A stretch of 64,000 bases of DNA from Mytilus galloprovincialis (lineage: Eukaryota > Mollusca > Bivalvia > Mytilida > Mytilidae): contig NC_134841.1 of NCBI RefSeq assembly GCF_965363235.1, forward strand, positions 34,377,440 to 34,441,439, read 5' to 3'. The position numbers and the translations under genes are program-made. Below the pieces are notes generated by a model that did no database searches, was not told the origin of the DNA, and saw only the letters and a list, made by a program, of their open reading frames with translations. Below, in pieces: positions 21,325 through 32,249 of this stretch (positions are counted from its first letter, which is position 1; every line of letters starts with the position of its first letter).

Positions 21325-24300
21325 CTAGAAGAAGAAAAAACGATATTTTCTTATTAGAACTTAAATTTGTTTTTAGTTTATTGTTTTGTGCATATCAGGC
21401 AGCGTGTTTTCTCAGTTGAATTAATATAATTGTTTTACATCTGTCATTAGGGGGCCTTTTATAGTTTACTTTGCTCATTGTTGAAGACTGTACTGTGATA
21501 TATACAATGTATTTGTAAACTTCTACATCACTTAGTCTCTGGTGGAGAGTTGTCTAATTAGCAATCATACCACATCTTCTTATTCTTATATTATCTGAGT
21601 TCACTTATGTTGTTCCTTATAGTAGTACTTATAATACAGAACTTTTTTCTATTTGTCATCATACATGTCATATATCTATTCTATTTAATGGGAAGACCTC
21701 ATTTTGTGTGTCGCTTCTCTTCCTTCCGCAATAAATTTATCATCATGCCTCTGTGTCCTATAGGTACCATTTATAGTCGCATTAGTCATCAATTCTTATG
21801 ATTATTCAGTTTGGGTTATTTGGGGAGAAAAAACGGAAAAAAAGGCGTCCCAATATTGTTTGCGTCATTAGACCGACTTTTAAGTCATAGACAAGACTTC
21901 TTGTTTTTTAACTTTTAAACATATATTTCATTACTCAGGGACAGAACAATTATTTTTCACGTTATTCTGCAAGTATACTATCTATATACATGTAGCTATG
22001 ATTATACTCCTATAATATATAGAGCCTCTCTGGATAATACATTGTAATATAGCAGTGATCACCGTGAAGAAGAACTTAGAATTGATAGTTTATAGCAAAT
22101 ACACTTTATTTATAATATAGGTATGCTCATAGTATACAGAAACTGTTAGCAGAAATCATGAAATTTAACAGAAAACAAAAAAATAACGGAAAAAAGGGAG
22201 ATAGCTCAAAATAATTGTCCTGTCTACAATTACCTATGACTTTTGATACCTTTTCTGAAATACTCCAGGCATAAAATCTTTTAAAAATTTTTTTTTACAA
22301 CAGTTTACATACTTTCAACATGTTCAACATGTTCAACCAAGCTCTAAATTCCCGCAATTTCGCGGGTGTGTTCATACATGACAGTCTGCACCAAAAACTT
22401 TTTCAACTACAAGTCTGAAGACCAATATTCTGACATTTTTCTTATTGGTTCATACAAAGTTTTGAACTTACTAGTTCGAATGAAATTTTAATAGTCTGGG
22501 GCATCAGACTAGTGGCAAACTGTGCAGACTGCATGTTACATGTCATATATATTCATTAATATTAAAAAGCTGCATTTTAACAACAAACAATTTTATCTTT
22601 TTAAAAAATGATTTATTGATTATCATGATTATGATAGAGATATGACAGAGCTTTATCTATCATGTCTATAGGGCAACTGTAGAGTGCAAAATGTTTTTTG
22701 AAAAAAAGAAGAAAAAAACTAAACATAAAATGTTTTTATATCAAGATGAACCAGATGCTCCGCAGGGCGTAGCTTTATACGACCGCAGAGGTTGAACCCT
22801 GAACGGTTGGGGCAAGTATGGACACAACATTCAAGCTGGATTCAGCTCTAAATTTGGATTGTGATTAAATAGTTGACACAGCATAGGTTTCTGACACAGA
22901 ATGAATGTGTTCTAATGAACTTAAAATGTTTGTTTTCTCTTAGAGCAATTCACTATGCTGTTGAATATTAATCCTCTCAAAAAAATGTTTGAAGAAATTT
23001 TCTTTTTTATTTATGAAATTTCAAATGAGAAAAATTGAACCCAATTTTTTTAATCACATCCCCCTTTCCCTTATTCCAAAACTAATCTCAATTAAAATTT
23101 CTAATGGAGTTTGCAACAATAACTACTCATTTAAATACATCATAAAATATTAAGATGTAAAAAAACTGCTTGTTATCACTGAATGGTAAAGATTATTTTA
23201 ATTTATCAGTTGGTAGTAAAAAGTGAATATACATTGTATATTGTATATAACAAAGATTTAAGTTGATTCTGGACAAAGAAAGATAACTCCAATTAAAAAA
23301 AAATCTTGCTATTGCACAATATTTTGCAATTAGATATTTCTTGCTTACTATTCTGGACAAAGAAAGATAACTCTAATTAAAAAAAAATTTGCTATTTCAC
23401 AATATTGTGCAATTAGATATTTCTTGCCATTGCGCAATACTGTGCAATTGAAAAGACTTGCTATTGCACAATACTTAATATAATAATTTTAGATCCTGAT
23501 TTGGACCAACTTGAAAACTGGGCCCATAATAAAAAATCTAAGTACATTTTTGGATTCAGCATATCAAAGAACCCCAAGATTTCAATTTTTGTTAAAATCA
23601 GACTAAGTTTAATTTTGGACCCTTTGGACTTTAGTGTAGACCAATTTGAAAACAGGACCAAAAATGAAGAATCTACATACACAGTTAGATTTGGTATATC
23701 AAAGAACCCCATTTATTCAATTTTTGATGAAATCAAACAAAGTTTAATTTTGGACCCGGATTTGGACCAACTTGAAAACTGGGCCAATAATCAAGAATCT
23801 AAGTACATTTTTAGATTCAGCATATCAAAGAACCTAACTGATTCATTTTTTGTCAAAATCAAACTAAGTTTAATTTTGGACCCTTTGGACCTTAATGTAG
23901 ACCAATTTGAAAACGGGACCAAAAGTTAAGAATCTACATACACAGTCATGACAGTTAGATTCGGCATATCAAAGAACCCCAATTATTCAATTTTGATGAA
24001 ATCAAACAAAGTTTAATTTTGGACCCTTTGGGCCCCTTATTCTGTTGGGACCAAAACTCCCAAAATCAATACCAACCTTCCTTTTATGGTCATAAACCTT
24101 GTGTTTAAATTTCATAGATTTCTATTTACTTATACTAACGTTATGGTGCGAAAACCAAGAAAAATGCTTATTTGGGTCCCTTTTTGGCCCCTAATTCCTA
24201 AACTGTTGGGACCTAAACTCCCAAAATCAATACCAACCTTCCTTTTGTAGTCATTAACATTGTGTTTAAATTTCATTGATTTCTATTTACTTAAACTAAA

Positions 24301-27300
24301 GTTATTGTGCGAAAACCAAGAATAATGCTTATTTGGGCCCTTTTTTGGCCCCTAATTCCTAAACTGTTGAAACCAAAACTCCCAAAATCAATCCCAACCG
24401 TTCTTTTGTGGTCATAAACCTTGTGTCAAAATTTCATAGATTTCTATTAACTTAAACTAAAGTTATAGTGCGAAAACCAAGAAAATGCTTATTTGGGCCC
24501 TTTTTGGCCCTTAATTCCTAAAATGTTGGGACCAAAACTCCCAAAATCAATACCAACCTTCCTTTTGTGGTCATAAACCTTGTGTTAAAATTTCATAGAT
24601 TTCCATTCACTTTTACTAAAGTTAGAGTGCGAAAACTAAAAGTATTCGGACGACGACGACGACGACGCAGACGACGACGCCAACGTGATAGCAATATACG
24701 ACGAAAAATTTTTCAAATTTTGCGGTCGTATAAAAATCTTAATTAAAAACAAATAATCTGTTTAACATGTTTAAGGATCTGCTGAATAATTGGTCATTTG
24801 GTGATGTGGTTCATAAGTGTTTCTATTTTTTTATATAGATTAAACCATTGGTTTACTGTTTGAATTGCTTTACATTAGACATTTTTCAGGAGCGGATCCA
24901 GGATTTTGGAAAGGGGGGCGAAGTTTTGAAAGATAGCCGAGCGGAGCGATGCAAAAAAATTTTCGGACCTTTTTGTGGCTAAAAACATAAAATAATTATA
25001 ATATGCACTTTTCAAACGGTTACTGGCGTGGGGCATATATTTTGTAGTTGCTGTAAAGTGTAAGGGTTGGATATTTTCGATGCTGTTTTCTCTCTATTAA
25101 TTGCCTATCATAAAATGATAGTATGGATCCAAAACTATGAACTGATAAATTTGATGTAGGACTTGTCAATAGAAAATAGACATGGAAAATTCTCGCTGTT
25201 TTGTTGTAAGTTAAGTTATCATAACTTCACAGATTTCTTGTTGTAAACAAGATATACGCCGGGGTATTCAATGAAATTTACAATACGACCAGCACAAGTT
25301 AAAAAAGACAAACAAGAAATTTCTTATCAAAATGTTTGGTTGATGTTTCACCCAACAAAATTAAGGTAAGTGAATTTTTGTCTATGTTAAGCTGTTTTTG
25401 TTGAATATTATTGTAATTGCATCAGCAAATTTATTCATGTTGAGAACTTGAAGACATATTTTATTTAAGATTATGACAAGGTAACATGTATTCTGCTGAT
25501 TTTACTAGTCATGCTAGTATTCAGGCATTAAACATTTTGTTAAACTGCTATTTCATTTTTAAAGTTTACTGCAGTTATTAATGACTAATACAAAATACAA
25601 CTTGTGCATTAGACTGATGAACAGATAATTAATATTTAGGTTTAATAGGTAAAATGTAAGGTGTCATTTAAATATCCTTTCATCATTCCACTTTGTGGTT
25701 TATTGGAAGTTCATTGAGAAATACATTTACGATATGTATCAGTCACATTTTATGTTTAATAGTACAGAAATTTACATAAAAAGATATGCATAAATCAATT
25801 TTGTTTCCCACTTTACAGGTACCTTAACCTACACCATGTACATGTTAAACAAACTTACAGTATTCTGCATACATGTAGGCAGGTTGCCGTCTCTTAGGTT
25901 GAAGGTATACAACAACTCCAGGATTATTGTTGGTGAAATCTAGCAGATGGTTTTCAACAAAGTCCCTATAAAGATGATAAAGATATGAAAATATCAACAT
26001 GATCAATATCAATGCAATGGTTTGAATTTGAATTATAATTAAGCATGTTCAGTTTAATAACACAAACAAGTCCAATTGACTTACATTTGTGTGATTTTTT
26101 TAGTATGACATTATATGTCTGCGCAGCAATATGTCATGTCAAAATTATGTAAACAAAAATTATCTGGTGATTACCTGAGTTTTTACATGTGATCCAATCC
26201 TGAGATACAATGATAAGTTTGTTGTCTATCATACATGTATTTGGTTTTTTTTGGACAAGAGCATTCAAAGTATACAGTCAATGAGTCATGAATAAAATAC
26301 AGTCATCATGGTCATTGACAGTGACAGTATGAATGTACATCGTCACATGATTTACATAATAACTCAAGGAACCATAACATGGTTGACCGTTCCCTTACGT
26401 TTTTTACCATTTTTACTGAGATATCACACATATTCTTAAATACATGATAAATATTTTTTATGCTTGTACTCTAGGGATTTCTGATAACATTGTTAATACA
26501 TTTTGTTTCTTTATTAGGCAGGACTGTCCACATTACTGGATGACACTTTGACAAACTGAATACATCATTTTCTTCAACTCAGTAGGTTTTTTATCTGCAT
26601 CTCTGTTATCATATATACATGTACATGTGTATACATGTATTATACTTGTATGAAATTAATAACATCATGAATATTGTTACCCAGGTTTACTAAATGACTA
26701 ACTTGTAAATTTACATGTACAGTACAGCTGTCATGAAAATTGGGTGCCAATCTAACCAGAGAGCATGAATTTATTACAAAATTGCTTGTCTCCGCCAGCA
26801 TGACCAGGACCTCTGTGTTACAGTGCAGCACATTAACCGACTGAGCTAAAGAAGTACTTCCTTACATGTAGCTCAACCGCTTATGGCTGACTAAGTATCT
26901 ACTACATTTCTCCAAGGGAAGCGCTCCTGTCACCCATGTACATACCTCAATAATATGGGGACGAAGTCCCCAATAACAGTAGAAAAATCAATAAAAAAAA
27001 AAAAAAAAAATCAGGAAAATTTTCCCGAAATTTTCATTGTACTAATGAACTCAAAATCTGGAAATTTTTTTGGATGTCATGTTTTGAATTCCCGCATCTG
27101 CGCAGAAATCTACAATGTACTTCCTTTTTCCGGTCTAGTTTGTATGAAACTTTGAGTAAATTATATATATTTATCAGTCTAGTATAAAACAGGAAGGAAC
27201 GCAATACCAATTTCATTTTTAATAATTCCCTGATATGAAAAAACGCTACCTGATGATAGCGTTTCTTTGTTTACATTGCATATGACGTCATAACTTAAAT

Positions 27301-27823
27301 AACGTCACAACTAAAATCCCTAACAACAAAACCAAAATCGGAAACGTTACAGTATTTCCGTTTCTTTTTTTTAACAAATATTTAAGTTACAAAAAAATAA
27401 TTCATACAGACTTCGTCCCCATTTACAGGTAATGCCTGCCTCATATTAATTTAAAATGAAAGAAGTGCCTGTGCATGCAATTCATAATTTTTTTGTTGTC
27501 AAATAACTGGACGATTTAACCAGGTGCCGAAGTGACTGTAGAGAAATTGTAGACTGTAGAATTCTCAAATATTGAAAAAAGCTTGGTTTCATCCATTTTA
27601 TCATGATCATTAACTGTTATGTTGATGTAGGCAGAGACATATAATACAATTGTATTATATGTCTCTGATGTAGGATATAATTTTATATATACCTGACGCC
27701 CCTACTGGTGCCAGCTGTTTTGCAAAATGTTAGTTTCACTCGTTGAAGCTGACAAACATATCGACCTATTCCATTCTGCACTACATTTTTCACAAACGTG
27801 CTTGGCATAGACTTTTTAGACAT
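20978..27823 (-). CDS. MRPL43: Mitochondrial large ribosomal subunit protein mL43
   Basis: Joining 27823-27693, 25965-25859 and 21324-20978 gives 585 nt, 194 codons plus TAA, with every junction in frame. The protein follows animal mL43 along its length. It has the N-terminal block NVVQNGIGRYVCQLQRVKL, a middle block DFVENHLLDFTNNNPGVVVY and a C-terminal block MRMRKQWHTDTPSVQGVWHP. mL43 is nuclear encoded and belongs to the mitochondrial 39S subunit; its core is a thioredoxin-like fold shared with the NADH dehydrogenase B8-type subunit. The start is the Met at the extreme N-terminus of the conserved block. The C-terminal 50 residues are polar and less conserved, as usual for this family. Its neighbours are unrelated. 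Assignment is from family knowledge, not a search. Confidence 0.93.
21440..21590 (+). repeat. Dispersed SINE-like repeat, partial copy 2
   Basis: Begins at 'gggggccttttatag' and ends 'agcaatcataccacatcttc'; matches the 3' half of 15745-16022. It lies in MRPL43 intron 2. Confidence 0.6.
23490..24010 (+). repeat. Tandem array, 126/135-bp alternating units
   Basis: Units begin 'gaccaa(c/t)ttgaaaac'. Consecutive spacings are 135, 126 and 135 bp, all divisible by three, so one plus-strand frame (23501-23929) stays open as a repeated peptide (SKYIFGFSISKN, LSLILDP). I treat this as a satellite, not a gene. Confidence 0.7.
24020..24650 (+). repeat. Tandem array, about 160-bp units, four copies
   Basis: The phrase 'cttttgtggtcataaacc' recurs at about 24081, 24242, 24403 and 24561, with 'cccctaattcctaaactgtt' between. 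Confidence 0.75.
24890..24965 (+). mobile_element. Left-end remnant of a hAT-like element
   Basis: 'caggagcggatccaggatt' and 'ccgagcggagcga' match the left end of 28961-30017. No matching right end was found nearby. Confidence 0.45.
24966..25850. other. MRPL43 intron 2, proximal part
   Basis: No frame, RNA gene or clear repeat recognised. Confidence 0.35.
25859..25965 (-). CDS. MRPL43: MRPL43 exon 2
   Basis: 107 nt between CTTTATAG and GTAAGT. It encodes DFVENHLLDFTNNNPGVVVY and then LQPKRRQPAYMYAEY, matching the central mL43 strand and helix. Confidence 0.93.
26775..26852 (-). repeat. tRNA-related sequence, possibly a SINE head
   Basis: The minus strand reads TTTAGCTCAGTCGGTTAAT, which fits an A box (TAGCTCAGTCGG). 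It is followed at tRNA-like spacing by ACAGAGGTCCTGG, a weak B box. No acceptor-stem pairing was found, so this is not called as a functional tRNA. Confidence 0.35.
26954..27422. mobile_element. MITE with 'atggggacgaagtc' terminal inverted repeats
   Basis: The left end atggggacgaagtc and the right end gacttcgtccccat (allowing the acagacttcg context) face each other across 469 bp. An internal hairpin (aaacgcta...tagcgttt) lies near 27243. It is non-coding and sits in MRPL43 intron 1. Confidence 0.6.
27632..27667. mobile_element. 36-bp perfect palindrome flanked by 7-bp direct repeats
   Basis: Each half reads cagagacatataatacaa, so the unit is its own reverse complement. It is flanked by ATGTAGG on both sides (27625-27631 and 27668-27674). 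It lies 25 bp inside MRPL43 intron 1. The shape is that of an insertion with target duplication. Confidence 0.75.
27693..27823 (-). CDS. MRPL43: MRPL43 exon 1
   Basis: 131 nt from ATG (27823-27821) to a GTATAT donor, phase 2. It encodes MSKKSMPSTFVKNVVQNGIG and the following RYVCQLQR block up to TSRGV and the split Arg codon. Confidence 0.92.
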
Positions 27824-27962
27824 TTTTTATATTTTCAAGTTCAACAAAAATTCTACCGGAAATACATTTAAACGCAAAACAGTTTACTCATGATCGGTGT
27901 GACTATGTTTAATTTCCGATGTGCGATCAAAATTCATAAAGGCTTAGCTACTTCAGATATTA

Positions 27963-28119
27963 CATAGGCGGATCCAGGGGGCCCTGGGGGGCCCACCCCC
28001 CCTTTCGTGGGAAAAATTTGGTTGATTATATAGGGAATCACTGATGCATGACTGGAGTGGGCCCCCCTTAGGTCAGTCAGCGGCCCCCCCTTTGGAAAAG
28101 TTCTGGATCCGCCACCGTG
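27963..28119. mobile_element. 157-bp hAT-like MITE upstream of MRPL43
   Basis: Ends ggcggatccag and ctggatccgcc face each other, with GC-rich arms (ggggggcccacc...ggtcagtcagcggcccc). TATTA flanks it on both sides (27958-27962, 28120-28124). The open minus-strand frame across it is incidental. Confidence 0.65.
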
Positions 28120-28223
28120 TATTAAGATCCTACGATACATCAGTATTGCGATTAAATACCTTAACTTAAGAGATATTTTGCACCCAATGTTAGGTATGAA
28201 TTTCTTGAGATTATTTATATTAA

Positions 28224-28263
28224 CAGAGACATATAATACAAGAGTATTATATATATGTCTCTG
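28224..28263. mobile_element. 40-bp palindrome, second copy, 7-bp direct repeats
   Basis: Same ends as 27632-27667 (cagagacatataatac ... atgtctctg) with a slightly longer centre. ATATTAA flanks it on both sides (28217-28223 and 28264-28270). Confidence 0.75.
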
Positions 28264-28270
28264 ATATTAA

Positions 28271-28955
28271 CAAGAAAAGCTGCCTTAAATGTCTTCGTGA
28301 GAAAACTTCCTTAACGAAACATCTATGATATCAGTATGTACTTTTCTAACTTTCAAAAACAACAAACAACAACCTCCATAACTACAACTGATCATCGAGT
28401 AAAGACAGCTATAACAAATAATTGCACAGCTAGAATACTCAAATTTCAGAAAATGTATAACAGAGATAAACAGAACAAAAATTCTCCTGATATATCCTAT
28501 ATTTAGAAAAGTGATTGTTTTTATGTAACGTTTGGGTGATTTTTAGCTTCTAACATATTTTGCTAAGCATTGTCATATTAAAAATGGTTCCGAAAATTTA
28601 CTTTCTGCCTAAACTAAGAGATAAGTTTATAGGAAATGTAATGTAAAACATATGCCAGATTTTATGTCCTAGCAAGGAAATGAAAAAAATAAATATCTTC
28701 TTTGCCCATCAACCGCAAAAGAAGTATAAAGCTTAGGGTCATATTTTAAACAGGCATTAGAACTGAGGACAGGGGACTCTTGCCTGATTTATTTATAAAA
28801 TATATTTATATATCATATAGATATAGATTGTTTTGCTTTTTTTGCTTTTTTTGTTTTTATAGTTTTGTTTGTTAAATGTATTTTGTGTATGTTTATATTA
28901 TTTGTCACAAACTTATTGTTCAGAGTTTATATGACAATAAATAAATATGTGAGTA
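28271..28955. other. Intergenic, no recognised content
   Basis: AT-rich; no frame or repeat that I recognise. Confidence 0.35.
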
Positions 28956-28960
28956 TACTG

Positions 28961-30017
28961 CAGGGGCGGATCCAGGATTGCCGGTTAGGGCTGGCGCAAA
29001 GATTTATTTTCGCCGAGCGGAGCGAGGCGAAAATAATTTTTGAGGTAAAATTATTGAAATTTTCTTCTATAGGGGTTATATGTAGATATCTCGAACTATT
29101 GTGTGGTAAAATTAGCGAGAAATTAAAGTTTCAAGCTGAAACCGCCTTAATTCACACTTGACAAGAATCTACAATCACCGCAATTAACAAGAAATATGTG
29201 AGCTTCTATTCATTGAGACTACCCCTATATATTTCCCAGAAAACGGGACAGAAGACAATAAGGATAGAGGCAGACCTCAATGAGGAGTACACAAGCTGAC
29301 CCTTCATATAAAAAAATCTAGCGAATGTTATGTCAATGGTTGCTTGGAAAACTGGTGTTACATTCATATTAGTCAATCGAATATCTTCAGGGGGGAAATG
29401 CAATAATAACATACTAGTAATAGATTTGTATGCTTCCTAGTGGATCCTCCGGACCAAATATCAAGTGACTGACTGACGGATGGACGGACAGAGGTAAAAT
29501 AATATGTCCCTATTCTTCGGATAACCACCGTGCTATGATGGCAAGATCTCCCAAAAAAATATACAACAATCTCCTAACTTACGCACTAAGGGATTTATAT
29601 TGCATATATGAGTGAGTTTATAAAGCTACAGTTATAAAGCTGCAGCCGTAGTCATGCGAACATTTATATTGATTCTGTGTTTCTCTGCAAACCAATCTAC
29701 AATCAAGACACCAGCACCTGTTGCAAAAAAAATCTATATAGAATTGCTAAAAACCTATTATATTTGTCATCAAACGCAGCTCCGCGTTTGACACCTTCCT
29801 TTGAAATAATGTATAGAACTTTAATGAATCGTAGTCAGTTGATAAGTAATCACGTTTATTCTGTTAAACTGACTGTTTTATATACTTTGAATGTTAAAAA
29901 AGATGGAATGGTCTCTTCTGATACTTAAATAAGTTGAAGACAACCCATGCTTTGCAATTTTAGGGGGAGGGGGGGGGGGGCGCACGCCCGCCAAGCCCCC
30001 GCCTAAATCCGCCCCTG
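28961..30017. mobile_element. 1.06-kb hAT-like non-autonomous element
   Basis: Left end caggggcggatccagg and right end ccgcccctg face each other. TACTG flanks both sides (28956-28960, 30018-30022). A ccgagcggagcgagg segment near the left end and a poly-G/GC-rich segment near the right end are present. Short internal frames show no transposase signature. Confidence 0.65.
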
Positions 30018-30022
30018 TACTG

Positions 30023-30720
30023 GAGATTACACTAATATACCGAAAAGACTATGAACCGTTACAGACCGTAATTTAAAATCATAGAACATGATCATTATTT
30101 CATATTCTATGCTAATTTTATATTAAATGTATTATACGATCTGAAAAGGTTGTTGATTATATCAAAATTATCCGGAAACAAACGTTTAATATCTATAAAA
30201 GGCCAAATTACATTATAAAGTGTTTGTTCTCTATCATAAGTAGCGGCATATTTTAAGCGAGGCCTTTTTTTTTTAATGTCAAATGATGGATGATTAGCAC
30301 CTGTAGGCACTTGTTTCTATCTACGGAAAGGTCGACTATCCATATAAACAGAAGCACTAGAAGTGCTTGTGGTAATAAGGTATGCATTTCTTGATATTAA
30401 AAATGATCTAATGAAAAGGCTGGCCGGTGTATAGTATCCAGATACATTTTCTCTGATATATCTTCGTGAGAAAAGTCTAGAAACCTGTATAGACGATTAA
30501 TTAACTCTATTTCTTGAATAACACACACAATTACACAGAATTGATTGAATACTGGTATTGGTGTTGTTTATTTACGTACCTGTTAATAATTAAAAAAAAA
30601 GAAGAAAACTTTAAAACATCAGGGAAGAGAAACAGTACAAAGAGGAATAACTCCATTTGTTTACCTTAACTTGTGTCTCTTTTTTTTCTTATCTCTTTCG
30701 GATTTTTTTTTTTTTTGTTA
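30023..30720. other. Intergenic; one unexplained minus-strand frame
   Basis: A 67-residue minus-strand frame at 30310-30107 has fairly protein-like composition (KKRPRLKYAATYDREQTLYN) but no family I recognise and no splice context. It may be a relic. A small palindrome aagcactagaagtgctt lies near 30352. Confidence 0.3.
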
Positions 30721-30721
30721 G

Positions 30722-32247
30722 ATGGGTCATTTTCAAAAAATGTCGAATTTTCAGTACACCCATGCTAAAATTTTTATTTCTAATGAAAATTTCAGTTGTA
30801 ATGGTTTAAATGAAAGCTTGTCGGATTTGTGATTCAGAACATTAATAATAAACACATCTTACATCTATTTTGATAAGATGAAACTGTATTTAAGTCCGAT
30901 TTTGGGGGTATTTGTGTGCGTACATTGTCAGAAAAACACATTTCAAATGATTTTTTTCCGATTTTCTGATCGCCTTGATATCTGCAAAAGGGACTTTTTA
31001 AGAACGTTAATTATAATTCTAACGAAAAATCGTAGCTTCTTTATCATTGTATATAACAGATTATCTACAAACTAAATTCAATCAGCGTACAGGAGGTTCA
31101 TGTCTATCCTGTTACCGCTACTTAAATCAGTCGTTAAATTATTCTCCCTATGAATATTGAATCAGTCTGCGTTGATTTCAAAAATGCAAAGTAATCTTTA
31201 CATTTAAAACGCCTCTTGAACGACAGTGTAGAGAAAAGAAATTTCAAGACATTTAGTGAAAAAAATAGAGCGTACTTTTTTTCATGTCTATGCTGTTACC
31301 AACCATTTTGATTAATTACACTAACAGTATGGTTGTAAAAAGAGCAATAACGTGTTGGAAACCAAATTCACAATAGAAAACCATAATCACTTCACCAAAG
31401 GGAGTAGTTATTTCACAACAGCAATCAAAAACGAAGAAATTTGTCTATCCTGTTATGTCTATCCTGTTACTATGGTTGCTATGGTTACAGTAACAAGATA
31501 GACAATTATAGACAAAAACGTCGTTAAATTTTTCATCTTAACATGTAGGTGGAAAACGAATGAAATATTTCATTGTTTGAACTCATCTTAAGGTTATAAC
31601 GTCTTAATCTTCCCAATTAAGCATATGCAGGTGCAATACTGATATCGGTAACAGGATAGACAAAAAGGTAACAGGATAGACTTTTATATAGTGATATATC
31701 AGAAACGTACGTTCCTGTTACCAACGAAATAAAGAGAAAAGTAAATTAACTTATGAGGGATTTACTTGATGTTGGGTTTATTTGAAAGGGTGAAAAAAGG
31801 CCGAACAATATAAATTGCTATCTTAGACTTGCATTACTGGTGGTAATTTTTACAACCTTTGAAAACCAATTTTTAGAGCCATTTTTCAGTACAACCTAGA
31901 AAATTGGCATATAATCTATTATTTTACAGAATGAATATATATAGAAGTTTATTCTCTTGAAAACCATCTAATTGGTAACGTAAAACAAGCTTAACATTTT
32001 ATCTAAACCTTTTCTTAATAACCCAAAATTTCTTTTGAAAATGGTAACAGGATAGACAAAATATTGTACCACCGATCAAAAAATGTTTCAAGATATTCTT
32101 GTATGACATCATTAAGATTGCATCTTTTAATATGTTGTTCTTAAAGTACTGTTTGTTTTGATTTGCTTATGTAGAGGGTTGTTTGAATAAGTAACTTTTA
32201 ATAAATTTTCAATTTCAAAATTCGACATTTTTTGAAAATGACCCATA
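30722..32247. mobile_element. 1.5-kb TIR element with oriented internal motifs
   Basis: Ends atgggtcattttcaaaaaat and its exact complement enclose the element; the inverted repeats extend to about 30 bp. Inside, the word tgtctatcctgttac (or a one-base variant) occurs at 31101, 31285, 31442 and 31456 in one orientation. It occurs at 31490, 31648, 31668 and 32044 in the other. No transposase frame is present. A convincing target duplication was not found. Confidence 0.7.
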
Positions 32248-32249
32248 TA

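Larger units (their letters stand above)
22768..24735 (+). mobile_element. TIR/satellite element, copy ii (best copy)
   Basis: Bounded by facing ends 'tttatacgaccgca' and 'tgcggtcgtataaa'. Inside are several repeat layers. Palindromic words of the type attgcacaatattgtgcaat lie at about 23310-23480. An array of 126-135 bp units (23490-24010) and an array of about 160-bp units (24020-24640) follow, then a gacgac run. No transposase is seen, so it is non-autonomous. It occupies MRPL43 intron 2. Confidence 0.65.

Noticed and set aside
23310..23480. Evenly spaced palindromic words that resemble a CRISPR-like or binding-site array
   Set aside because: Repeats and spacers are equally similar, the host is eukaryotic, and the words belong to a TIR element.
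23501..23929. 142-codon plus-strand frame
   Set aside because: It is the translation of a tandem satellite; unit lengths divisible by three explain the open frame.
27934..28140. Gly/Pro-rich minus-strand frame
   Set aside because: Runs through a GC-rich MITE from end to end, including its terminal repeats.
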